Assembly (NCBI GenBank): GCA_938008925.1 | Contig: CALLIQ010000064.1 | Coordinates: forward strand, 1-7,839 | Reading direction: 5' to 3' | Origin: an uncultured Acidimicrobiales bacterium | Lineage (GTDB): Bacteria; Actinomycetota; Acidimicrobiia; Acidimicrobiales; SZUA-35 | DNA: 7,839 nucleotides | Part shown: piece after piece, positions 1-5,992 of the stretch | Position numbering within the stretch: position 1 is the stretch's first letter | Layout: the number at the start of each line of letters is the position of its first letter | Translations under genes and position numbers: made by a program | Notes under the pieces: model-generated | What the model saw: the letters and a program-made list of their open reading frames with translations, nothing else | Databases searched by the model: none | What the model was told of the DNA's origin: nothing

Positions 1-29
1 GTGACCGTCAGCGCGACACGGGTCGTCAT
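1..29 (-). CDS. possible 5' end of a gene leaving the window (partial)
   Basis: On the minus strand an ATG at 29-27 opens a frame that reads MTTRVALTV and remains open to the window edge. It has no stop in view. A CATAAT hexamer ends 8 nt before this ATG, which fits a leaderless actinobacterial start. The frame lies downstream of uxs and in the same direction, after a possible terminator, so it may be a separate unit next to the nucleotide-sugar genes. Nine codons are too few to assign a family. The other minus-strand starts tried here (GTG at 49, ATG at 46) hit stops within a few codons, which favours the ATG at 29. Confidence 0.35.
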
Positions 30-37
30 CGGGGTCG

Positions 38-43
38 ATTATG
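38..43 (-). promoter_or_regulatory. candidate -10 element for the left-edge gene
   Basis: The minus strand reads CATAAT, a five-of-six match to TATAAT, ending 8 nt before the ATG at 29. That spacing would place the transcription start at or next to the start codon. No convincing -35 hexamer is seen 16-19 nt upstream, so the call is tentative. Confidence 0.3.
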
Positions 44-100
44 CATCCACGGCCGAAGCGAACACGCCACACCCAGTCGCGAGCCGTTGCCGATCACCGA

Positions 101-121
101 ACCCGGGGGCGGTCACCGGGT
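101..121 (-). terminator. candidate U-less terminator hairpin after uxs
   Basis: ACCCGG and CCGGGT form a perfect 6-bp GC-rich stem around a 9-nt loop, beginning 8 nt past the uxs stop codon in the direction of transcription. No T-tract follows, as is common for actinobacterial terminators. The rest of the gap between uxs and the left edge (30-129) shows no further gene. The stem is short for the background GC content, so chance is a real alternative. Confidence 0.35.
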
Positions 122-129
122 GGCGGAGG

Positions 130-1068
130 TCAGAGCCCGAGTTCCTCGGCGAAGTGGGCGGCCGTCTTGGCCACGCCTTCAGCGAGCTGGATGGTGGGTT
201 CCCAACCGAGCTCACGGCGTGCGACGGTGAGGTCGGGCCGACGCTGGGTCGGATCGTCGTGAGGGAGCGGCTCGAACACCAACTCACTCGACGCGTTCGT
301 CGCCTCGAGGACGACCTGAGCCAACTCGAGCATCGTGAACTCATGCTCGTTTCCGATGTTGACCGGGCCGACGTAGTCAGAGTCGAGCAACGCGAGCTGC
401 CCGGTGATCTGATCGTCGACGTAGCAGAAGCTCCGGGTCTGGGATCCGTCGCCGTACACGGTGAGGTTCTCGCCCTCGAGGGCCTGCACGATGAAGTTCG
501 ACACGACGCGGCCATCATCGGGGCGCATCCGGGGGCCGTAGGTGTTGAACGTGCGAACGATGCGGACGTCGACGTCGTGCGCCCGGTGATAGGCCATCGT
601 CAGCGCCTCGCCGAACCGCTTGGCCTCGTCGTAGACACTGCGGGGCCCGATCGGGTTGACGTTGCCCCAGTAGGTTTCGGCCTGTGGGTGTTCGAGCGGG
701 TCGCCGTAGACCTCGCTCGTGGAGTTCACATGGAACACCGCGCCTTTTTCGACCGCCAGGTCGAGCGCATGGTGGGTGCCGTAGCTTCCCACCTTCAAGA
801 TCTCGATCGGGAGCTTGGCGAAATCGATCGGCGATGCCGGACACGCCAGATGCATGACCGCATCGACCGGCCCGTCGATGTCGAGCCCCTCGGAAACGTC
901 GCACTCGACGAAGGTGAATCCGTCGTGGTCGGCCAGGTGGGCGATGTTCGATGCCCGACCGGTGACCAGATTGTCGACGCAGACCACCTCATCGCCCCGG
1001 GCGAGAAGATGATCGCTCATGTGCGACCCGAGGAATCCGGCCCCGCCGGTGAGGACGACTCGGGCCAC
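130..1068 (-). CDS. uxs: UDP-glucuronate decarboxylase (UDP-xylose synthase), SDR family
   Basis: The 312-residue product should oxidise UDP-glucuronate at C4 with bound NAD+, decarboxylate it and re-reduce it to UDP-xylose in the cytoplasm. It is a full-length extended short-chain dehydrogenase. The Rossmann motif GGAGFLG is at residues 8-14, with D32-N33 at the end of strand 2. STSEVYGDP at 116-124 carries the Ser/Thr-Glu pair (E119) typical of UXS enzymes, and the YDEAK active site has Y146 and K150. TFNTYGPRM (173-181), GDGSQTRSF (207-214) and QRRPD (275-279) also match UXS rather than 4-epimerases. The start is GTG, 2 bp after the ugd stop. No Shine-Dalgarno sequence is visible, so translation is probably coupled to ugd, whose product is its substrate. 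Third codon positions are C-rich (leucine mostly CTC), unlike ugd. A dTDP-glucose dehydratase is less likely given these motifs. Confidence 0.93.
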   Translation of the reverse strand: MARVVLTGGAGFLGSHMSDHLLARGDEVVCVDNLVTGRASNIAHLADHDGFTFVECDVSEGLDIDGPVDAVMHLACPASPIDFAKLPIEILKVGSYGTHHALDLAVEKGAVFHVNSTSEVYGDPLEHPQAETYWGNVNPIGPRSVYDEAKRFGEALTMAYHRAHDVDVRIVRTFNTYGPRMRPDDGRVVSNFIVQALEGENLTVYGDGSQTRSFCYVDDQITGQLALLDSDYVGPVNIGNEHEFTMLELAQVVLEATNASSELVFEPLPHDDPTQRRPDLTVARRELGWEPTIQLAEGVAKTAAHFAEELGL

Positions 1069-1070
1069 GG

Positions 1071-2348
1071 TCAGCGACCGATTCCGCGGTAGTCGAACCC
1101 GCGACGCTCGAGCTGGGTCCGATCCAACAGATTCCTGGCATCCACGACCGTGGTCGACGCCATGTTCCCCGCGACCTTGTCGAAATCAAGCCAACGGAAC
1201 TCGTCCCACTCCGTCAACACCACCAACACCGCAGCACCATCAGTCGCCGCATAGGGGTCCGACACGATCTCCGCGTCCGGCAGATCCGCCAACGGACCAG
1301 AAATCACGGGGTCATAGGCACGAATCGAAACACCAGACGCCGCAACCCGCTTCATGACCTCAATCGCAGGCGACTGACGCAAATCATCAGTCCCCGCCTT
1401 GAACGTCAACCCCCAACACGCGACCTGCTTCGACGACGGATCATCACCCAACGCCGCGATCACCTTCGCAGCAGTCCGATCGAACTGCTCATCGTTGACC
1501 TTCAACACCTCACGCAAGAAGCTGAACTCATACCCAGCATCCTCAGCGATCTTCGCCAACGCAATCGTGTCTTTCGGGAAACACGAGCCACCCCAACCAG
1601 GACCAGGACGCAAGAACTCCTTGCCGATCCGCTTGTCGTAACCCATCCCCAACACGACGTCGTTCACATCAGCACCGACCGCCTCGCACAAATTCGCGAT
1701 CGCGTTCACGAACGACAACTTCGACGCCAGAAACGCGTTCGACGCGTACTTGATCGTCTCAGCCGAAATCGGATCCGTCACCATCACAGGCGCCCGCACC
1801 CGGCTGTACAAGCCAGCGACACGAATCGCCGCCTCCTGATCACGAGCACCGATCACCACACGATCAGGATTCAAGAAATCATCGATCGCCGAACCCTCAC
1901 GCAAAAACTCCGGGTTCGACACGACCTCGACGTCGTTGCGGCCCATCACCGACGCCACCAAACCAGTCGAACCAACCGGCACCGTCGACTTGTTCACCAC
2001 AACCGAACCCGTCGGCAACACCGGCGCGATCTGCGCAGCCGCCGTCTCCAAAAACGACAGATCCGCAGCACCATCAGCACCCTGCGGGGTCGGCACACAC
2101 AGATAGTGGAACTCGCAGTCCTTCGACGCCTCAGCAGCACCAACCACGAACGAGAGCTTCCCCGACGCGATCCCCTCATGAACGAAACGATCCAAGTTCC
2201 GCTCGACGATCGGAATCTCACCGGCCCGTAACGACGCGACCTTGGCCTCATCGATGTCGGCACACACCACGTCATGACCCAAATGCGCAAAACACGCACC
2301 CGTCGTCAAACCGACGTAACCCGTACCAATCACTGCGATTCTCGCCAC
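1071..2348 (-). CDS. ugd: UDP-glucose 6-dehydrogenase
   Basis: The 425-residue enzyme should oxidise UDP-glucose to UDP-glucuronate with two NAD+, feeding uxs directly downstream. The N-terminal NAD-binding motif is GTGYVG at 8-13. STVPVGST (121-128), NPEFLREG (145-152) and IKYASNAFLASK (199-210) match the family. The catalytic cysteine is C256 in GGSCFPKD (253-260). The C-terminal UDP-binding part includes GLTFKAGTDDLR (313-324). Length is normal for a bacterial UGD. The frame is open further upstream, but I choose the GTG at 2348-2346 because AGGAGG lies 6 nt before it and MARIAVIGTGYVG is the usual family start; the GTG one codon earlier is the alternative. Codon use is unlike its neighbours: by my count about 23 of 32 leucines are TTG and one is the rare TTA, with many GGT and CGT codons. 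That could reflect horizontal transfer or selection for expression. Confidence 0.95.
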   Translation of the reverse strand: MARIAVIGTGYVGLTTGACFAHLGHDVVCADIDEAKVASLRAGEIPIVERNLDRFVHEGIASGKLSFVVGAAEASKDCEFHYLCVPTPQGADGAADLSFLETAAAQIAPVLPTGSVVVNKSTVPVGSTGLVASVMGRNDVEVVSNPEFLREGSAIDDFLNPDRVVIGARDQEAAIRVAGLYSRVRAPVMVTDPISAETIKYASNAFLASKLSFVNAIANLCEAVGADVNDVVLGMGYDKRIGKEFLRPGPGWGGSCFPKDTIALAKIAEDAGYEFSFLREVLKVNDEQFDRTAAKVIAALGDDPSSKQVACWGLTFKAGTDDLRQSPAIEVMKRVAASGVSIRAYDPVISGPLADLPDAEIVSDPYAATDGAAVLVVLTEWDEFRWLDFDKVAGNMASTTVVDARNLLDRTQLERRGFDYRGIGR

Positions 2349-2354
2349 CACTGA

Positions 2355-2360
2355 CCTCCT
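2355..2360 (-). promoter_or_regulatory. strong Shine-Dalgarno sequence for ugd
   Basis: The minus strand reads GAGGAGGT. The AGGAGG core ends 6 nt before the GTG at 2348 and 3 nt before the alternative GTG at 2351, so it decides the start in favour of 2348. No other gene in the window has a comparable ribosome binding site. Confidence 0.75.
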
Positions 2361-2380
2361 CGGCCTGCAAATCGTCATGA

Positions 2381-2386
2381 ACGGTA
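2381..2386 (-). promoter_or_regulatory. candidate -10 element for ugd-uxs
   Basis: TACCGT on the minus strand fits the TAnnnT pattern and would start transcription roughly 25 nt before the ugd start codon, leaving a short leader that contains the Shine-Dalgarno sequence. No clear -35 is seen. A small CCCAC/GTGGG dyad with a 5-nt loop at 2398-2412 lies just upstream, where a regulator could bind. The gap between ugd and the LCP gene holds no gene. Confidence 0.3.
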
Positions 2387-2457
2387 GCGGACCGCTCCCC
2401 ACAGTTGGTGGGTACGACCTCACGTTGCGTCTAGGTCATCTGTCCAATTTCGTCCAC

Positions 2458-2477
2458 GTCTCAGCCGCAGCTGAGAC
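2458..2477 (-). terminator. stop-codon hairpin, likely terminator of the TPK-LCP transcript
   Basis: GTCTCAGC and GCTGAGAC form a perfect 8-bp stem with a 4-nt loop (CGCA on the plus strand). The LCP stop codon at 2463-2461 lies inside one arm. There is no U-tract after it, but the stem is long, has a tight loop and sits exactly at the end of the operon, as expected for a U-less terminator or a 3' end that protects the mRNA. It separates this unit from ugd-uxs. Confidence 0.5.
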
Positions 2478-4047
2478 TCGCGCCCGGCTCGTCCGCGAAG
2501 GCTCCGTCGTCGAGCTCGGTGACCGCAGGAGTGCCGGATGAGGTCGGTGGCACGGATGCAACCTCGTCCGTGTCCTCGTCGGTGCCCTCGTCCGTGTTGT
2601 CGATCGTGGAATCAGGCGCAGTGGTCGGAGCGTCGATCTCACCGGCGTTTGCAGTGGTGGTTGGCTGAGAGGGCGAGCCCGGGCCGACGACGACGATCAC
2701 CGATCGACCCGGCAGCGTGTCGATTTCCTCAAGCCGAATGGCTCCGTCGAGCCCGGCGAACTCTTCGATCGAGGTCCGAGACAGGTTCTGGCGCACCACC
2801 TCGGCGGCCTGACGACCGTTTGCACCATGTCGGATCACGATGCCGGGCTCGGTCTCGGCGAAGGTCGGGCCGATCACTCGGAAGCCGAGGTCGTCGAGCT
2901 CGTCGATCATCGCCGTCGCCTCGGCCTCGACGTCCGCCGTCGCGACGACGGAGACCGCCACCGTGTTCGGATCGCTCGGCGACGCCCCGCGGAAGATCTC
3001 GAGGATGGGTTCCGCGTCATCGTCCAGGGCGAACAAGACGCTGGCCGAACCAACCCGACCGAACTCCGTCGGGAAGCTGTAGGTCTGGAGCTGGCCCGGC
3101 TCGAAATCGCGGAACGTGCGGCCGACGTCGAGGATGATCTGCGGCGTCAGATCTTGATCGATGGTCACGTGGTCGAGCCCGGCATCGACGAGATCTGCGA
3201 GCACGAATGGGTTTCGTGCGCCGAGGTCGATCGCCCGTTGGATCAGGCGCTTGACGAAGTCCTGCTGGCGCTCCATTCGCCCCAGGTCGGACAGCGGTAC
3301 CGAGTCGACCCACGAGCCGTCGTCGAGTTGCACTTGGTAGTAGCGGCTTCGGACGTAGGCGAGAGCGGTCGGCGGATCGAGCGCATGGCAGCCGGCGTCG
3401 ATCTCGAAGCCGGTCTGGGTGCGGGGTGGGCCAGTGATCGGACGGGCGTTCCAGTCGCGGGCGGCCTGCTCGAAGAAGACATCGACGGTGCCGACGACTT
3501 CGACGAGACCCTGGAACCCAGCGAAGTCGATGGCCATGTAGTGATGAATGGGTATGTCGAGCTCGGTCTCGATCGTGTCGATCAGCACACCCGGGCCACC
3601 GATGCCGAACGCGAAGTTGATCTTTGCATCACGATCGAGCCCGGCGATCGGCAACCAGAGGTCGCGCGGCACCGACATGAGCGTCGCCGTTCCCTCCCGC
3701 TCGTCAATGTGAGCGACGAGGATGACGTCGCTGAAGCGCTCACCGTTTCGTTCGAGACGGATCGGGTCGTCCTCGGCGAGACCGGCATCGCTGTCGTAGC
3801 CGACGATCAGGACGTTGAAGACCTCGCCGCCGAGATCGGGGCCGTCTTGCCTCGGTGTCAACGATCCGCCGAGCTGGACTCGTTCGACGCTCGCCGCCTG
3901 GACATAGGAGTAGCGAAGCGTCCAGGCCATGCCAAGGGCGACGGCGATGACGCCGACGTTGAATAGCACGAGCAAACGCTGAGGCCAGGTTCGGCGATGA
4001 CGGGGGCCGTCGGATGTGCCCCGAGTTCGGCCGAAGCGGCGGATCAC
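2461..4047 (-). CDS. LytR-CpsA-Psr (LCP) family glycopolymer transferase with LytR_C domain
   Basis: The 528-residue protein resembles enzymes that move glycopolymers from polyprenyl-phosphate carriers onto peptidoglycan outside the membrane. A basic N-terminus (residues 1-24) precedes one membrane segment (about 25-44). The LCP domain spans about 74-310: FNVLIVGYDSD (77-87), the RFSDVILV region (104-112), SVPRDLWLP (125-133), KINFAFGIGGP (143-152), the DFAGFQGLVEVVG segment (174-186), a YVRSR motif (231-235) and RMERQQDF (257-264). A LytR_C-like domain covers about 360-455, followed by a Thr/Asp/Glu/Pro-rich tail ending SLSCG. The frame is open far upstream (to 4365), but the GTG at 4047 is chosen because it overlaps the TPK stop as GTGA and gives the normal short N-terminus. 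A weak GGAAGAG lies before it. The polymer it attaches is unknown; ugd-uxs nearby suggests a uronate- or xylose-containing one. Confidence 0.9.
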   Translation of the reverse strand: MIRRFGRTRGTSDGPRHRRTWPQRLLVLFNVGVIAVALGMAWTLRYSYVQAASVERVQLGGSLTPRQDGPDLGGEVFNVLIVGYDSDAGLAEDDPIRLERNGERFSDVILVAHIDEREGTATLMSVPRDLWLPIAGLDRDAKINFAFGIGGPGVLIDTIETELDIPIHHYMAIDFAGFQGLVEVVGTVDVFFEQAARDWNARPITGPPRTQTGFEIDAGCHALDPPTALAYVRSRYYQVQLDDGSWVDSVPLSDLGRMERQQDFVKRLIQRAIDLGARNPFVLADLVDAGLDHVTIDQDLTPQIILDVGRTFRDFEPGQLQTYSFPTEFGRVGSASVLFALDDDAEPILEIFRGASPSDPNTVAVSVVATADVEAEATAMIDELDDLGFRVIGPTFAETEPGIVIRHGANGRQAAEVVRQNLSRTSIEEFAGLDGAIRLEEIDTLPGRSVIVVVGPGSPSQPTTTANAGEIDAPTTAPDSTIDNTDEGTDEDTDEVASVPPTSSGTPAVTELDDGAFADEPGASLSCG

Positions 4048-4754
4048 TTCGGCTCTTCCAGCGGAGGCTGAAACGCGAACAGGGTTCCAGCCCGAAGCCA
4101 GATGTCGGCCACGGAATCGACGAAGACGTTCGAGACACCTCTCGGCGATGCTGAACGAACCACCTCGTCGTCGAGCGGGTACTCCAGACCCGTCGTCGTG
4201 ACGCCAACCGCGTCGCCGCCGATGGCGATGAGCGACACCGTGTCGCCCGGCGATCCGCGCAAGACCGTGTGACGAATGCTCGGGCCATCGATCGTCAACC
4301 CCGTCGATCCGATCACCGTCACCGAAGTGCTGCCCACATGGCCGGTCAGGCGGCGACTCGACCACCGTGAATCGGCGAGCAGCAAGAGGGACGCAAGTGC
4401 ATGATCGGGGCGGCCGCCCGCAAGCCCAACGACGACGATCTCCTCCGGATCAAACCGGATTGCGCTGAGCATGGCCAACTCGAGATCGGTCTCGTCCTTC
4501 GCATCGGAAAATCGCTCGATCTGTGCGCCAGCGCTGACGGCGCGAGCGAGTCCTGATTCGCTGACCGAGTCGAAGTCGCCGACCGCGACGTCGACATCGA
4601 TCCCCGCTTCGGCGGCGCGATCGACGCCTGAGTCGGCAGCGATCACCAAGGCTGCAGCCGCGACCGTTGAGCGTTCGACGGAGGTCAACGGGTCACCGCC
4701 GCCGACGACGGCCACCGTTCGGTTGTCGTTCGGGAGGGGGCGGGCGCCGGACAT
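4044..4754 (-). CDS. thiN: thiamine pyrophosphokinase
   Basis: The 236-residue protein should transfer pyrophosphate from ATP to thiamine, giving thiamine diphosphate for cofactor salvage in the cytoplasm. The family landmarks appear in order: ADSG (40-43), GDFDS (59-63, metal and ATP binding), KDETDLELA (86-94), GGRPDH (113-118), GDTVSL (170-175), GLEYPL (189-194) in the C-terminal thiamine-binding domain, and RGVSN (205-209). Key acidic residues are present, so it should be active. This is a true TPK rather than the TPK-like SteA protein of actinobacteria, which is longer and membrane linked. The ATG at 4754 is the first good start and has no Shine-Dalgarno sequence; TACGAT ends 9 nt upstream, suggesting a nearly leaderless mRNA. 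Its stop overlaps the LCP start by 4 bp, so the two are co-translated although their roles look unrelated. Confidence 0.92.
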   Translation of the reverse strand: MSGARPLPNDNRTVAVVGGGDPLTSVERSTVAAAALVIAADSGVDRAAEAGIDVDVAVGDFDSVSESGLARAVSAGAQIERFSDAKDETDLELAMLSAIRFDPEEIVVVGLAGGRPDHALASLLLLADSRWSSRRLTGHVGSTSVTVIGSTGLTIDGPSIRHTVLRGSPGDTVSLIAIGGDAVGVTTTGLEYPLDDEVVRSASPRGVSNVFVDSVADIWLRAGTLFAFQPPLEEPK

Positions 4755-4763
4755 GCGGTTCGG

Positions 4764-4769
4764 ATCGTA
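4764..4769 (-). promoter_or_regulatory. candidate -10 element for the TPK-LCP operon
   Basis: The minus strand reads TACGAT ending 9 nt before the TPK ATG, so transcription would begin 0-3 nt from the start codon. It lies in the 41-bp divergent gap, 14 nt from the opposing TACGGT of the acyl-CoA dehydrogenase. The two promoters would overlap and may be mutually exclusive. Confidence 0.4.
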
Positions 4770-4783
4770 GAAGCTGGCAGAAC

Positions 4784-4789
4784 TACGGT
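4784..4789 (+). promoter_or_regulatory. candidate -10 element for leaderless acyl-CoA dehydrogenase mRNA
   Basis: TACGGT ends exactly 6 nt before the ATG at 4796, with no Shine-Dalgarno sequence between. The same hexamer and spacing recur before yceH. This fits a TAnnnT -10 placing the transcription start at the A of ATG. The -35 region is not recognisable. Confidence 0.5.
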
Positions 4790-4795
4790 GGGTGC

Positions 4796-5947
4796 ATGCT
4801 GCGCCGCACGATCTACGACGACGACCACGAGCTCTTCCGCGACAGCGTCCGGACCTTTGTCGAAAAGGAGATCGTGCCTCACGCCGACGAGTGGGAAGCC
4901 GCGGGCCTGGTCGACACCGCCATGTTCCGCAAGGCCGGCGAGCACGGCTTCCTCGGCATGGAGGTCGACGAGGCCAACGGCGGGGGCGGCGTGTCCGACT
5001 TCCGCTTCAACTGCATCATCAACGAGGAGATCCAGGCGGCCGGCGTGATGGCGTCTGGCATGTGCATCACGCTCCACAACGACATCTGCCTTCCCTACTT
5101 CAACAGCGTCGCCAACCCAGAGCAGCAGGCTCGATGGTTGCCCGGCATCTGCTCGGGCGAGTCGATGACGGCCATCGCCATGACCGAGCCGGGCACCGGA
5201 TCGGACCTCGCAGGTGTTCGAACCACGGCGATCAAGGACGGCGATTCCTACGTCCTCAACGGCTCGAAGACCTTCATCACCAACGGGATCAACTCGTCCC
5301 TCGTGATCGTCGCAGCAAAGACCGACCCGGAACAGGCACACCGAGGCATGAGCCTCCTCGTCGTCGAGGAGGGAATGGAGGGCTTCAGCCGCGGCCGCAA
5401 TCTCGAGAAGATCGGGATGCACGCACAAGACACCGCCGAGCTGGTCTTCGAAGACGTCCGGGTCCCCGCCGAGAACCTCCTCGGCGAGGAAGGACAGGGT
5501 TTCTTCAACCTCGTCGGCAATCTTCCACGCGAACGTCTCTCGCTCTCGCTGAGCGCCGTCGCACACGCCCAGGCTGCATTCGATTGGACGATCGAGTACT
5601 GCCAGGACCGCCAAGCGTTCGGCCAACCGATCGGGTCGTTCCAGAACTCGAAGTTCATGCTCGCCGAGATGAAGACCGAACTCGACATCGCCTGGGTCTT
5701 CATGGATCGTCAGATCCAGGCCTATCTCGACGGCGAACTCACCGCCGACGACGCGGCCGAGGCCAAGTGGTGGACCACCGAGCTCGAGAACCGAGTGATG
5801 GACAACTGCCTCCAGCTCCACGGTGGCTACGGCTACATGGAGGAGTACCCGATCGCCCGGGCATGGCGCGATGCACGCGTCCAGAAGATCTACGGCGGCA
5901 CGAACGAGATCATGAAAGAGATCGTTGGCCGAAGCCTCGGGTTCTGA
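4796..5947 (+). CDS. acyl-CoA dehydrogenase (long-chain/isovaleryl-like type)
   Basis: This 383-residue FAD enzyme should introduce the alpha-beta double bond into an acyl-CoA in fatty-acid or branched-chain amino-acid breakdown, passing electrons to ETF. The N-terminal helical domain covers about 1-120. The beta domain includes signature 1, AMTEPGTGSDLAG (128-140), and NGSKTFITNG (155-164). The C-terminal helical domain has RQAFGQPI (272-279) and signature 2, QLHGGYGYMEEYP (340-352). At the site of the MCAD catalytic glutamate it has glycine (Y366-G367-G368-T369). E246 in NLPRERL matches the helix-G base of long-chain and isovaleryl enzymes, so activity is expected. Substrate cannot be read from sequence. 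The ATG at 4796 is chosen over upstream frame extensions because it gives the normal family N-terminus and sits 6 nt after TACGGT. No other beta-oxidation gene is nearby. Confidence 0.93.
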   Translation: MLRRTIYDDDHELFRDSVRTFVEKEIVPHADEWEAAGLVDTAMFRKAGEHGFLGMEVDEANGGGGVSDFRFNCIINEEIQAAGVMASGMCITLHNDICLPYFNSVANPEQQARWLPGICSGESMTAIAMTEPGTGSDLAGVRTTAIKDGDSYVLNGSKTFITNGINSSLVIVAAKTDPEQAHRGMSLLVVEEGMEGFSRGRNLEKIGMHAQDTAELVFEDVRVPAENLLGEEGQGFFNLVGNLPRERLSLSLSAVAHAQAAFDWTIEYCQDRQAFGQPIGSFQNSKFMLAEMKTELDIAWVFMDRQIQAYLDGELTADDAAEAKWWTTELENRVMDNCLQLHGGYGYMEEYPIARAWRDARVQKIYGGTNEIMKEIVGRSLGF

Positions 5948-5956
5948 GTCCAGAAC
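5941..5956 (+). terminator. stop-codon hairpin after the acyl-CoA dehydrogenase
   Basis: GTTCTG and CAGAAC form a perfect 6-bp stem with the 4-nt loop AGTC. The TGA at 5945-5947 lies partly in the stem and partly in the loop. There is no T-tract. It may be a weak terminator separating this gene from yceH. Being a 16-bp palindrome about 37 bp upstream of the likely yceH transcription start, it could instead be an operator. Confidence 0.35.
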
Positions 5957-5980
5957 GCGAAACTCCTCGGATGGCCGAAT

Positions 5981-5986
5981 TACGGT
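5981..5986 (+). promoter_or_regulatory. candidate -10 element for the leaderless yceH operon
   Basis: TACGGT ends 6 nt before the yceH ATG, identical in sequence and spacing to the element before the acyl-CoA dehydrogenase. No Shine-Dalgarno sequence is present. It gives the three-gene yceH unit its own start within the 45-bp gap. Confidence 0.5.
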
Positions 5987-5992
5987 GCAGCC

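Noticed and set aside
85..120. A GGGTTCGG segment on the minus strand resembling a tRNA T-arm
   Set aside because: No matching T-stem, anticodon arm or acceptor stem can be drawn in the surrounding bases.
1..1092. A 363-codon open frame on the plus strand opposite uxs
   Set aside because: It lies antisense to a clearly recognisable UDP-glucuronate decarboxylase, has no family resemblance, and such open antisense frames are expected from GC-rich codon bias.
2349..2423. A 25-residue N-terminal extension of UGD
   Set aside because: The Shine-Dalgarno sequence lies inside this stretch and the Rossmann fold normally begins within a few residues of the start.
2827..3966. A 379-codon open frame on the plus strand opposite the LCP gene
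   Set aside because: It is antisense to a gene with full LCP motifs and has no recognisable domain or start signal.
4048..4365. A 106-residue N-terminal extension of the LCP protein
   Set aside because: It would overlap the TPK gene for over 300 bp, reads as Arg/His/Gly-rich shadow sequence, and the GTGA overlap start gives a normal LCP N-terminus.
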